Source: Mixta sp031457955 (GTDB lineage: Bacteria; Pseudomonadota; Gammaproteobacteria; Enterobacterales; Enterobacteriaceae). Taken from it: a DNA stretch of 64,000 nucleotides. Below, piece after piece: positions 27,905-36,449 of this stretch. Each line of letters begins with the position of its first letter. The stretch's first letter is position 1. Location: positions 507,202 through 571,201 of the forward strand of contig NZ_JAVDXN010000002.1 of the NCBI RefSeq assembly GCF_031457955.1, in the 5' to 3' direction. The notes under the pieces were generated by a model. It saw only the letters and a program-made list of their open reading frames with translations, made no database searches and was not told where the DNA came from. A program made the translations under genes and the position numbers.

Positions 27905-30190
27905 ATGAATCAGAGTCTGCTCGTCACTAAACGCGATGGCCGCAAAGAGCGCATCAATCTGGATAAAATCCACCGGGTTCTCGACTGGGCTGCGGAAGGT
28001 TTACATAATGTTTCCGTTTCTCAGGTTGAGCTGCGTTCCCACATCCAGTTCTACGACGGCATTAAAACCTCCGATATTCACGAGACTGTCATTAAAGCCG
28101 CTGCCGATCTGATCTCGCGCGATGCGCCCGATTACCAGTATATGGCTGCGCGCCTGGCGATTTTCCACCTGCGTAAAAAAGCTTACGGCCAGTTTGAGCC
28201 GCCTGCGCTGTACGATCAGGTGGCACGCATGGTCGATCTGGGTAAATACGATCGTCATCTGCTGGAAGATTACAGCCGCGAAGAGTTTGAGCAGATGGAC
28301 GGCTTTATCGACCACTGGCGCGATATGAACTTCTCCTACGCGGCGGTTAAGCAGCTGGAAGGTAAATATCTGGTGCAGAACCGCGTTAGCGGCGAGATTT
28401 ATGAGAGCGCCCAGTTCCTCTATATCCTGGTTGCCGCCTGCCTGTTCTCTAACTATCCGCGCGAAACCCGTCTGGATTACATCAAGCGTTTCTACGACGC
28501 GGTATCCACCTTTAAGATTTCGCTGCCGACGCCGATCATGTCCGGCGTGCGTACGCCTACCCGTCAGTTCAGCTCATGCGTGCTGATCGAGTGCGGCGAT
28601 AGCCTGGATTCCATCAACGCCACCTCCAGCGCCATTGTGAAATATGTTTCCCAGCGTGCCGGTATCGGCATCAACGCCGGACGTATTCGTGCGCTGGGCA
28701 GCCCGATTCGCGGCGGCGAAGCGTTCCATACCGGTTGTATTCCGTTCTACAAACATTTCCAGACCGCGGTGAAATCCTGTTCGCAGGGCGGCGTGCGCGG
28801 CGGTGCGGCAACGCTGTTCTATCCGATGTGGCATCTGGAAGTGGAAAGCCTGCTGGTGCTGAAAAACAACCGTGGCGTGGAAGGCAACCGCGTACGTCAT
28901 ATGGACTACGGCGTTCAGATCAACAAGCTGATGTATCAGCGCCTGCTGAAAGGCCAGGACATTACGCTGTTCAGCCCGTCTGACGTGCCGGGTCTCTACG
29001 ATGCATTCTTTGCCGATCAGGATGAGTTTGAGCGCCTGTACACCAAATATGAGCAGGACGACAGCATTCGCAAACAGCGCGTGAAAGCGGTCGATCTCTT
29101 CTCGCTGATGATGCAGGAACGCGCTTCCACCGGCCGTATCTACATTCAGAACGTCGATCACTGCAACACCCATAGCCCGTTCGACCCGACGATTGCGCCG
29201 GTGCGCCAGTCAAACCTGTGCCTGGAAATCGCGCTGCCGACCAAGCCGCTGATGGATGTGAACGACGAAAACGGCGAAATCGCGCTTTGTACGCTTTCCG
29301 CCTTTAACCTGGGCGCTATTAACAGCCTGGACGATCTGGAAGAGCTGGCGACGCTGGCGGTACGCGCGCTGGACGCCCTGCTCGACTATCAGGATTACCC
29401 GATTCCGGCAGCGAAACGCGGCGCAATGGGCCGTCGTACGCTGGGTATCGGCGTGATCAACTTCGCCTACTATCTGGCGAAGCACGGCGTGCGCTATTCC
29501 GACGGCAGCGCTAACAATCTGACCCATCAGACGTTTGAAGCCATTCAGTATTACCTGCTGAAAGCCTCTAACGAGCTGGCGAAAGAGCAAGGCGCCTGCC
29601 CGTGGTTTAACGAAACCACCTATGCGCAGGGCGTGATGCCGATCGACACCTATAAGAAAGATCTGGATGCCATCTGCAACGAGCCGCTGCACCTGGACTG
29701 GGACGCGCTGCGCGAATCGATCAAAACGCACGGCCTGCGTAACTCCACGCTTTCCGCGCTGATGCCGTCTGAAACCTCGTCGCAGATTTCCAACGCCACC
29801 AACGGTATTGAGCCGCCGCGCGGTCATATCAGCATCAAAGCCTCGAAAGACGGCATTCTGCGTCAGGTGGTGCCGGAATATGAGCGTCTGAAAGAGAGCT
29901 ATGAGCTGCTGTGGGAAATGCCGAACAACGACGGTTATCTGCAGCTGGTGGGCGTAATGCAGAAATTCATCGATCAGGCGATTTCTGCTAACACCAACTA
30001 CGATCCGTCACGCTTTGCCAACAGCAAGGTGCCGATGAAGCAGCTGCTGAAAGATCTGCTGACCGCCTATAAGTTCGGCGTTAAAACGCTTTACTATCAG
30101 AACACCCGCGACGGCGCGGAAGATGCGCAGGACGACATTGCCCCATCCATTCAGGATGACGGCTGTGAAAGCGGCGCCTGTAAAATTTAA
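27905..30190 (+). CDS. nrdA: Ribonucleoside-diphosphate reductase class Ia, alpha subunit
   Basis: The large subunit reduces NDPs to dNDPs and carries the allosteric sites. 761 residues, identical in length to E. coli NrdA. An N-terminal ATP cone (LLVTKRDGRKERINLDKIHRVL) is followed by the active-site cysteines and glutamate in SSCVLIEC (Cys225), SNLCLEIAL (Cys439, Glu441) and ALCTLSAFNLG (Cys462), radical-transfer tyrosines in TLYYQNTRDG, and the C-terminal redox pair CESGACKI (Cys754, Cys759). First gene of nrdA-nrdB-yfaE. Confidence 0.98.
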   Translation: MNQSLLVTKRDGRKERINLDKIHRVLDWAAEGLHNVSVSQVELRSHIQFYDGIKTSDIHETVIKAAADLISRDAPDYQYMAARLAIFHLRKKAYGQFEPPALYDQVARMVDLGKYDRHLLEDYSREEFEQMDGFIDHWRDMNFSYAAVKQLEGKYLVQNRVSGEIYESAQFLYILVAACLFSNYPRETRLDYIKRFYDAVSTFKISLPTPIMSGVRTPTRQFSSCVLIECGDSLDSINATSSAIVKYVSQRAGIGINAGRIRALGSPIRGGEAFHTGCIPFYKHFQTAVKSCSQGGVRGGAATLFYPMWHLEVESLLVLKNNRGVEGNRVRHMDYGVQINKLMYQRLLKGQDITLFSPSDVPGLYDAFFADQDEFERLYTKYEQDDSIRKQRVKAVDLFSLMMQERASTGRIYIQNVDHCNTHSPFDPTIAPVRQSNLCLEIALPTKPLMDVNDENGEIALCTLSAFNLGAINSLDDLEELATLAVRALDALLDYQDYPIPAAKRGAMGRRTLGIGVINFAYYLAKHGVRYSDGSANNLTHQTFEAIQYYLLKASNELAKEQGACPWFNETTYAQGVMPIDTYKKDLDAICNEPLHLDWDALRESIKTHGLRNSTLSALMPSETSSQISNATNGIEPPRGHISIKASKDGILRQVVPEYERLKESYELLWEMPNNDGYLQLVGVMQKFIDQAISANTNYDPSRFANSKVPMKQLLKDLLTAYKFGVKTLYYQNTRDGAEDAQDDIAPSIQDDGCESGACKI

Positions 30191-30197
30191 TCGGGTC

Positions 30198-30281
30198 TGG
30201 CCGGAACCGCTCCGGCCATGACGCTTCTTTTGGCCACGTTTATCACGTGGCCGCAACATGGCAGGCCGTGCAACGCACGGT
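30198..30281 (+). other. Three consecutive hairpins in the nrdA-nrdB spacer
   Basis: Stem 1: TGGCCGGA 30198-30205 with TCCGGCCA 30211-30218. Stem 2: GGCCACGT 30232-30239 with ACGTGGCC 30245-30252. Stem 3: CCGTGC 30266-30271 with GCACGG 30275-30280. All perfect with 3-5 base loops and none followed by a T run. They probably shape nrdAB mRNA stability or relative expression rather than terminate. Confidence 0.7.
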
Positions 30282-30349
30282 CAAAACGGCTGTCAGCGCC
30301 TCGCCCGTGCGGCAAGGCCAGCCTGTCCCGTTAGCATGTGGAATCAACT

Positions 30350-31480
30350 ATGGCTTACACCACTTTTTCTCAGAATAAAAACGATCAGCTGCTGGAGCCG
30401 ATGTTTTTCGGCCAGTCGGTTAACGTTGCGCGTTACGACCAGCAGAAATATGACATTTTTGAAAAGCTGATTGAGAAACAGCTCTCCTTCTTCTGGCGTC
30501 CCGAAGAGGTTGATGTCTCACGCGATCGCATCGATTATCAGGCGCTGCCGGATCATGAGAAGCACATTTTTATCAGCAACCTGAAATATCAGACGCTGCT
30601 CGATTCTATTCAGGGCCGTAGCCCGAACGTCGCGCTGCTGCCGCTGATTTCAATCCCGGAACTGGAAACATGGGTCGAGACCTGGGCGTTTTCCGAAACC
30701 ATCCACTCGCGCTCCTATACGCATATTATCCGTAATATCGTTAACGATCCGGCGCTGGTGTTTGATGATATCGTCGCCAATGAGCAAATTCTGAAGCGCG
30801 CCAGCGATATTTCCGGCTACTACGACGATCTGATCGAGATGACCAGCTACTGGCATCTGCTGGGCGAAGGCACCCATCAGGTCAATGGCAAAACCGTTAC
30901 CGTTAATCTGCGCGCGCTGAAAAAGCAGCTGTATATCTGCCTGATGAGCGTGAACGCGCTGGAAGCGATCCGTTTTTACGTCAGCTTTGCCTGCTCTTTT
31001 GCCTTTGCCGAGCGCGAGCTGATGGAAGGCAATGCGAAAATCATCCGCCTGATCGCCCGTGACGAAGCGCTGCACCTGACCGGCACGCAGCATATGCTGA
31101 ACCTGATGCGCAGCGGCGAAGACGATCCGGAAATGGCAGAGATTGCGCAGGAGTGTCGCCAGGAGTGCTACGACCTGTTCAAGCTGGCGGCGGTGCAGGA
31201 GAAAGAGTGGGCGGAATATCTGTTCCGCGACGGCTCCATGATCGGCCTGAATAAAGATATTCTCTGCCAGTATATTGAATACATTACCAATATTCGTATG
31301 CAGGCGGTTGGACTGGATCTGCCGTTCCAGACGCGTTCCAACCCGATTCCGTGGATTAATGCCTGGCTGGTTTCCGATAACGTGCAGGTGGCGCCGCAGG
31401 AAGTGGAAGTCAGCTCTTATCTGGTGGGTCAGATCGACTCAGAAGTGGGCGAAAACGACTTCGACGACTTCCAGCTGTAA
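30350..31480 (+). CDS. nrdB: Ribonucleoside-diphosphate reductase class Ia, beta subunit
   Basis: NrdB holds the diiron-tyrosyl radical that starts catalysis in NrdA. 376 residues from MAYTTFSQNKND, the same length and start as E. coli; the in-frame ATG at 30338 adds four unmatched residues. Diiron ligands and radical tyrosine are visible in WAFSETIHSRSYTHIIRNI (Glu115, His118, Tyr122) and FAERELMEGNAKIIRLIARDEALHLTGTQH. The C-terminal tail (VGQIDSEVGENDFDDFQL) is the NrdA-binding peptide. The stop overlaps the yfaE start. Confidence 0.98.
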   Translation: MAYTTFSQNKNDQLLEPMFFGQSVNVARYDQQKYDIFEKLIEKQLSFFWRPEEVDVSRDRIDYQALPDHEKHIFISNLKYQTLLDSIQGRSPNVALLPLISIPELETWVETWAFSETIHSRSYTHIIRNIVNDPALVFDDIVANEQILKRASDISGYYDDLIEMTSYWHLLGEGTHQVNGKTVTVNLRALKKQLYICLMSVNALEAIRFYVSFACSFAFAERELMEGNAKIIRLIARDEALHLTGTQHMLNLMRSGEDDPEMAEIAQECRQECYDLFKLAAVQEKEWAEYLFRDGSMIGLNKDILCQYIEYITNIRMQAVGLDLPFQTRSNPIPWINAWLVSDNVQVAPQEVEVSSYLVGQIDSEVGENDFDDFQL

Positions 31481-31743
31481 TGATGGTCGGGAAGCGAATC
31501 ACGCTGTGCATCTCTGGTGCGCAGCTTGAATATAACGACGAGCACCCTTCCCTGCTGGCGGCGCTGGAAGCGCATAATATCTGCGTGGAATATCAATGCC
31601 GCGAAGGCTACTGCGGCTCCTGCCGCACCCGTCTGGTGAAAGGGGAAGTGAGCTACGCCGGTCAGCCGCTGGCCTTTATTCAGCAGGGCGAGATTCTGCC
31701 CTGCTGCTGTAAAGCCAATGGCGATATTGAGATCGAGCTGTAA
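31480..31743 (+). CDS. yfaE: YfaE, 2Fe-2S ferredoxin that maintains the NrdB cofactor
   Basis: 87 residues. Plant-type ferredoxin motif YQCREGYCGSCRTRL plus a later Cys in ILPCCC gives four ligands for a 2Fe-2S cluster. YfaE reduces the inactive diiron centre of NrdB. Its ATG overlaps the nrdB TAA (TAATG), so translation is coupled; a second ATG follows immediately at 31483. Confidence 0.95.
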   Translation: MMVGKRITLCISGAQLEYNDEHPSLLAALEAHNICVEYQCREGYCGSCRTRLVKGEVSYAGQPLAFIQQGEILPCCCKANGDIEIEL

Positions 31744-31748
31744 GGCCT

Positions 31749-32945
31749 TCAGGCCTTGATCGTCTCGATCACATCGACCCAGCCGTGGCCGGTGGAAACA
31801 TCCATGCCGTGCAGCCAACGACGCAGCATATTCATTGCCAGCATCGCCACCAGCTCCTGACGCGTTTTTAGCGTATGGCGCTGATTATTAAATTTCACCT
31901 GCTGACCGAAGGTGCCGTCCGGCGTGTGCAGCGCAAAGCCGAGCTGCTCATCCTGCAACGATCCCACCAGCAGCGCCAGCGACGCCTGCTGTGCCTTTGC
32001 TCGCTCCTGCGCCCGCTGCACCAGCTGCGCCAGCGTCTCTTCGCCATCAGGCAGCACCTCGCCCGCCCGACACGCCACGCCGCCGCCGTTAAGCTGCCAC
32101 TGCAATAACCCGACGCTGAACTGCTCGCTGACGGTTAACGCGAGCTGGCGCGCCTGTAACTGCTCCGCCAGCAACGCGGGAAGCCCCTTAGTGCCTTCAA
32201 ACAGCGTGCATTCCGCCAGCTGCAAACGCACCTGCTGCCAGATCTGCTCCATCGCTACCTGCTGCGCCGCCGGGCCGGTCAGCTTGATTTCGATAATCGG
32301 GGCGGAAGAGCGATAGCCCATCACCACACCTTCCGGCAACGTTAGCGGCTCCAGCTCCGCCGCCAGATCGCTCTCGCCGCGACCAAAGGTGGTCAGGCGT
32401 AAACAGAGCGGCGGCTCCGGCAGCGTAAAGCGCGCCTTTAAACGTGGCAGGATCTGCTGCTCGACCATCACCTTAAATTCCGACGGCACGCCGGGCGTGA
32501 AGAAAATCCAGCAATCATTCAGCGTTACCGCGAAGCCGCAGGCGGTGCCTACCGGGTTATCAATTAGTTCGCTTCCGGCGGGGATCTCCGCCTGCTTGCG
32601 ATTGCTGGCGGCCATGGGACGTCCGCGGCTGGCAAAGAAATCCTCGATTTTCGTAAGCCAGGCGGGCTGGAGTTCCAGCTCGACGCCGCAGGCAGTCGCC
32701 GCCGCCAGCGCGCTCAGATCGTCGCTGGTTGGCCCCAGGCCGCCGTTGACAATCAGCACATCGGCAATACGGCTGCGCTCGTTTAACGCTTCCACCAGCG
32801 CTGAGAGGCTGTCGCCGACGGTGGCGCGGCTGGTCATCGGCAGGCCATGTTGAAACAGCGTATCCGCCAGCCAGGCGGCGTTGGTATCGATAATCTGGCC
32901 ATGCAGCACTTCATCGCCCGTTGAGAGCATTTCCACTCTAATCAC
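31749..32945 (-). CDS. yfaY: CinA-family protein YfaY
   Basis: 398 residues (E. coli YfaY about 400). N-terminal MoCF-like domain (MIRVEMLSTGDEVLHGQIIDTNAAWLA; LIVNGGLGPTSDDLSALA) followed by a CinA-C-like region (LTVSEQFSVGLLQWQLNGGG). CinA proteins act in pyridine nucleotide recycling (nicotinamide mononucleotide deamidation, ADP-ribose pyrophosphatase); in YfaY the amidase part seems degenerate, so its activity is uncertain. Convergent with yfaE, 5 bases apart. Confidence 0.88.
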   Translation of the reverse strand: MIRVEMLSTGDEVLHGQIIDTNAAWLADTLFQHGLPMTSRATVGDSLSALVEALNERSRIADVLIVNGGLGPTSDDLSALAAATACGVELELQPAWLTKIEDFFASRGRPMAASNRKQAEIPAGSELIDNPVGTACGFAVTLNDCWIFFTPGVPSEFKVMVEQQILPRLKARFTLPEPPLCLRLTTFGRGESDLAAELEPLTLPEGVVMGYRSSAPIIEIKLTGPAAQQVAMEQIWQQVRLQLAECTLFEGTKGLPALLAEQLQARQLALTVSEQFSVGLLQWQLNGGGVACRAGEVLPDGEETLAQLVQRAQERAKAQQASLALLVGSLQDEQLGFALHTPDGTFGQQVKFNNQRHTLKTRQELVAMLAMNMLRRWLHGMDVSTGHGWVDVIETIKA

Positions 32946-33162
32946 GTCACGTCCCTCGTTTGGTTAATGTTGTTACTGTAGGAAGGCGCGCCGGTGAATA
33001 CAACCGGCAGCGCACAGTTTCAGAGATAGCAGCGATAGCTTTTGCCAGATTGTCAGCAAGGCGCAGCGGCAGCAGAATAGCGCACATAATAGGTTTACCC
33101 GATTAAAATAAGACTTTACCTCGGTTAAACCTTTGACAATCACTCCGATAGAGAATCGCCAC

Positions 33163-34605
33163 ATGAATAAAAAAGGTCTTACTACCGCTTCAGGCGCGCC
33201 GGTTGCCCATAACAATAACTCGATGTCTGCCGGACGCCGTGGCCCGCTGCTGTTACAGGATGTTTGGCTGCTGGAAAAGCTGGCGCACTTCGATCGTGAA
33301 GTGATCCCGGAGCGTCGTATGCATGCCAAAGGCTCCGGCGCTTACGGCACCTTTACCGTGACGCAGGATATTACCCGTTTTAGTCGCGCTAAACTTTTTT
33401 CTGAAGTCGGTAAAAAAACCGATCTGTTTATGCGTTTTTCTACCGTAGCCGGTGAGCGCGGCGGCGCGGATGCCGAGCGTGATATTCGCGGCTTTTCCAT
33501 GAAGTTTTATACCGAAGAAGGCAACTGGGATCTGGTTGGCAACAATACGCCGGTGTTTTACCTGCGCGATCCGCTGAAGTTCCCGGATCTTAACCACGTC
33601 GTAAAACGCGATCCGCGCACCAACCTGCGTAACCCTACCTACAAATGGGACTTTTTCTCGCATCTGCCGGAAGCGCTGCATCAGCTTACAATCGACTTCA
33701 GCGATCGCGGCCTGCCGCGTTCTTACCGCCATATTCACGGTTTCGGCAGCCATACCTACAGCTTTATTAATGACCAACAGGAACGCTTCTGGGTTAAATT
33801 CCATATGCGTTGCCAGCAAGGCGTGGCAAACCTGATGGACGACGAAGCGGCGCAGCTGATTGCCCGCGATCGTGAAAGTTCACAGCGCGATCTGTTTGAA
33901 TCGATTGAACGCGGCGATTTCCCGCGCTGGAAGTTCTATGTGCAGGTGATGCCGGAGCATGAGGCATCGCAGACACCTTACAACCCGTTTGATTTAACCA
34001 AAGTGTGGCCACATGCCGATTATCCGCTGATTGAAGTAGGTGAGTTCGAGCTGAACCGCAACGCGGACAACTATTTTGCCGAGGTTGAGCAGGTAGCGAT
34101 GAGCCCGGCGAACGTGGTGCCCGGCATCGGTTTCTCGCCGGACCGTATGTTGCAGGGACGTCTTTTCTCTTATGGCGATGCGCACCGTTATCGTCTGGGG
34201 GTGAACCATCATCAGATCCCGGTGAACGCGCCGAAATGCCCGTTCCATAGCTACCACCGCGACGGCGCCATGCGCGTGGACGGCAACAGCGGCAACGGCG
34301 CAACCTATGAGCCGAACAGCTTCGGCGTTTTCCAGGAGCAGCCGGATTTCAGCGAGCCGCCGCTGTCGCTGGAAGGTGCCGCCGATCACTGGAATCACCG
34401 TGAAGATGATGATTATTTCAGCCAGCCGCGCGCGCTGTTTAATCTGCTGAGCGAAGAGGAGCATCAGCGTATGTTTCAGCGTATCGCCGGTGAGCTGGTG
34501 CAGATCCCTGAATTTATTCAGCAGCGGCAGATTGCGCTGTTCCGTCAGGTGGATGAAGCCTACGGCGCCGGGGTGGAAAACGCGCTGCGGGCGTTGCAGG
34601 GGTAA
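33163..34605 (+). CDS. katA: Monofunctional heme catalase, small-subunit type
   Basis: 480 residues; breaks hydrogen peroxide to water and oxygen. Distal His54 in IPERRMHAKGSGAYG, Asn127 in WDLVGNNTPVFYLRDP, and the proximal heme tyrosine in RLFSYGDAHRYRLG are all present. The length and RxxxY region fit the KatA-type clade rather than the large KatE. The ATG at 33163 places the active-site His at the family's usual position; the ATG at 33133 adds 10 unmatched residues. Monocistronic, with yfaY divergent. Not part of the E. coli backbone at this site. Confidence 0.92.
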   Translation: MNKKGLTTASGAPVAHNNNSMSAGRRGPLLLQDVWLLEKLAHFDREVIPERRMHAKGSGAYGTFTVTQDITRFSRAKLFSEVGKKTDLFMRFSTVAGERGGADAERDIRGFSMKFYTEEGNWDLVGNNTPVFYLRDPLKFPDLNHVVKRDPRTNLRNPTYKWDFFSHLPEALHQLTIDFSDRGLPRSYRHIHGFGSHTYSFINDQQERFWVKFHMRCQQGVANLMDDEAAQLIARDRESSQRDLFESIERGDFPRWKFYVQVMPEHEASQTPYNPFDLTKVWPHADYPLIEVGEFELNRNADNYFAEVEQVAMSPANVVPGIGFSPDRMLQGRLFSYGDAHRYRLGVNHHQIPVNAPKCPFHSYHRDGAMRVDGNSGNGATYEPNSFGVFQEQPDFSEPPLSLEGAADHWNHREDDDYFSQPRALFNLLSEEEHQRMFQRIAGELVQIPEFIQQRQIALFRQVDEAYGAGVENALRALQG

Positions 34606-34629
34606 GCACCTGGTTTCCCGCAACTGAGT

Positions 34630-34746
34630 AAGTCATACGTTGCACTGCTCTCATTTAACAGGGCTCTCAAACGGGAGAGTCCTGTGTATATCCTCAAAGA
34701 ACACCTTAAAGTCGTTATGCACTATTTTGCCAGCGATGAAGGCTAA
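34630..34746 (+). pseudogene. Possible transposase remnant (ISL3-like)
   Basis: A 38-codon open stretch just after katA ends in a stop at 34744-34746. It reads KSYVALLSFNRALKRE then PVYILKEHLKVVMHYF, resembling the Leu-rich ALKE-type middle segment of ISL3-family transposases. There is no start, no DDE residues and no terminal repeat. Assignment is from memory and weak. Confidence 0.3.
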
Positions 34747-35013
34747 CGGTTAACTTCAGCCCGTTTCAACATTCCCGGTACCCAGGTGAGGATCTGGATG
34801 TTGGCCTAATGAAAATGGGTCACAGACGTTACCGACGTTTGCTATCAACGGCCGGCCCCCCTACCTCGCTCTCATTATCGTTCTCTTCAATAACAACGTT
34901 ATTTCCTGCGGTATTTCAGAACGTCCAACGCCAAGTTTTTACGTTTCTGGTTAATGAGTTAAAAGTAATATCCCGTTCCCGAGACCCGGGCGTTATTGAA
35001 AAGGAGGAGGGAT

Positions 35014-35042
35014 ATGTCCGCTGTGAGCGATCTGCGGACATT
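35014..35042. repeat. GTCCGC-type inverted repeat, copy A
   Basis: ATGTCCGC, then 13 bases including TGAGCGA, then GCGGACAT: an 8-bp stem. It resembles the second half of copy C (AATGTCTGCTATGAGCGA...CGGACC). Confidence 0.6.
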
Positions 35043-35196
35043 ACTAACAGCATTCTGTGTGAATCAACAGGGAGTAGGCCAGCTGAGCAGCAGACACTAA
35101 CTGTTACATATTGCATGCGTATACTCAAAAAAACTGCATTTCCGGTAGCCATTTTGTTAAACTGTGAGGAAATCAATAATATAAATTATTATTACT

Positions 35197-36090
35197 ATGA
35201 AAATTAAAAACAAAGCAGCTATAACCTACTCTCTGATAATTATAGTTTTTGCTGCAGTATACTATTTTACTTGGTCAGTTTATCCAGACTCCTTCATAAA
35301 AAATAACGCCCTAAATTCCACTCCCATTCATAATGCTATAGATTTAGCGTTTTCGTATAATGGTGAAACTCATGAAGATTATGATAATGTTTCAAACGAG
35401 GATTTCCTCAAAGAGACATTGAAAGCAAAAAAAGAATTTGACAGAATAGTTAGTCAAAACATTAAACTTGAAAATATACTATCCCAGCAAGAATCAAAAC
35501 TAAAATTAATAAACGTAAATCTGTCAAAAGCCTGGGCTAGGAATACACAGGCGTATGTGGATGAAGCGTCTCTAAAACATCACAAGGAGCTAAATGTTAA
35601 AGAAAGTGAGCTCAAGGCTATGTTGTCACAAAAGAATAAAATTCAAGGAAGCCAGTTCGATATTATGTTGGCTGATAAAAATATCGAAATATCGGAAGTT
35701 AAGCTCAGGATAGCAACTTCAGAACGCGATGCTTTAGAATATGTCTTGTCACACGTTGGTGACTTCAATGATTCAAAGCTCGTTTCTGAATTAAATACTA
35801 CCAATAAAATAATAGATGACACAAGATCTAAATTAATTATAAATAACAAAGAAATGATCAAAATAAGAAATAATATGCAAGATTTGTTGAGTAAACGTCA
35901 AAAGGAAGATCTCAACTTTTGGGATTTCGCTTTTTACAGCATTGGAATATCAACAACGACTACATTTGGTGATTTAGTAGCTAACTCAAGATTAATCAGA
36001 ATGCTAGTTTGCATACAACTGTTGTTATCTATTTTAGTGCTAGCCAATGTAACTCAAAGTTTCTTGTCAAAAAATAAAAATTCACGATGA
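35197..36090 (+). CDS. Two-helix channel-like membrane protein with K+-channel-type pore loop and a long coiled coil
   Basis: 297 residues of unknown function. TM1 is at about 9-27 after a basic N-terminus (MKIKNKAA). A highly charged, helical, coiled-coil-like region spans about 70-235. Then a pore helix FWDFAFYSIGIS (241-252), the filter-like TTTTFGD (253-259), and TM2 (about 265-289) with a short basic tail. The pore-filter-TM2 block matches the Ion_trans_2 pattern of two-helix potassium channels, but the usual TTVGYGD reads TTTTFGD. By the positive-inside rule the coiled coil would be periplasmic, which is unusual. AT-rich codon use unlike the backbone. No close ribosome site; start chosen as the first ATG before TM1. 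Convergent with the GTPase gene. Confidence 0.7.
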   Translation: MKIKNKAAITYSLIIIVFAAVYYFTWSVYPDSFIKNNALNSTPIHNAIDLAFSYNGETHEDYDNVSNEDFLKETLKAKKEFDRIVSQNIKLENILSQQESKLKLINVNLSKAWARNTQAYVDEASLKHHKELNVKESELKAMLSQKNKIQGSQFDIMLADKNIEISEVKLRIATSERDALEYVLSHVGDFNDSKLVSELNTTNKIIDDTRSKLIINNKEMIKIRNNMQDLLSKRQKEDLNFWDFAFYSIGISTTTTFGDLVANSRLIRMLVCIQLLLSILVLANVTQSFLSKNKNSR

Positions 36091-36449
36091 TCCATAGAAC
36101 CTAATTGTTGTTAGGTGCGCGACGTCCGCTTTTGGCACAAAGCGGACATTAGCATTAAAAATTCAGTGACTTCCTCCTGCTCCCCAGCGCTGCTGGGTCG
36201 TCAACCCTACTGCGCTAACCAGGAAGTTCGGTCATCTTCGCCGGACCGCGCAAGCGCGTTCCGGGTCTGCCAGCTGGGCTCTGATAGTGAAGACACGAGA
36301 TGCTTACGCGCCCGAGCAATAATCGCTTCAGAACTAAAAGTGGGATCGTAAAGCAAGCATCGTGTTGATGCATTCAGTAGCCAAAATAGACATGGCTACT
36401 GAATCCTTTTATGACATGGAACATTCAATAAGCGGATAGTTGCCGGACA
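36091..36449. other. 359-base spacer between channel-like gene and GTPase gene
   Basis: Contains repeat copy B and GC-richer patchy sequence that reads like scraps of mobile DNA. The open frame 36115-36351 spans the repeat itself and is not a gene. Confidence 0.5.
36122..36150. repeat. GTCCGC-type inverted repeat, copy B
   Basis: GTCCGCT (36124-36130), loop TTTGGCACAA, AGCGGAC (36141-36147), then ATT. Lies just after the channel-like gene. Confidence 0.75.

Larger units (their letters stand above)
34606..35196. other. 591-base spacer at the left edge of the AT-rich island
   Basis: Holds a possible transposase remnant (34630-34746), then unassigned sequence, then one copy of the GTCCGC...GCGGAC repeat (35015-35041). 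No intact gene is visible. Confidence 0.5.

Noticed and set aside
36115..36351. 78-codon open frame starting in repeat copy B
   Set aside because: It translates the inverted repeat itself and patchy non-coding sequence; no start signal.
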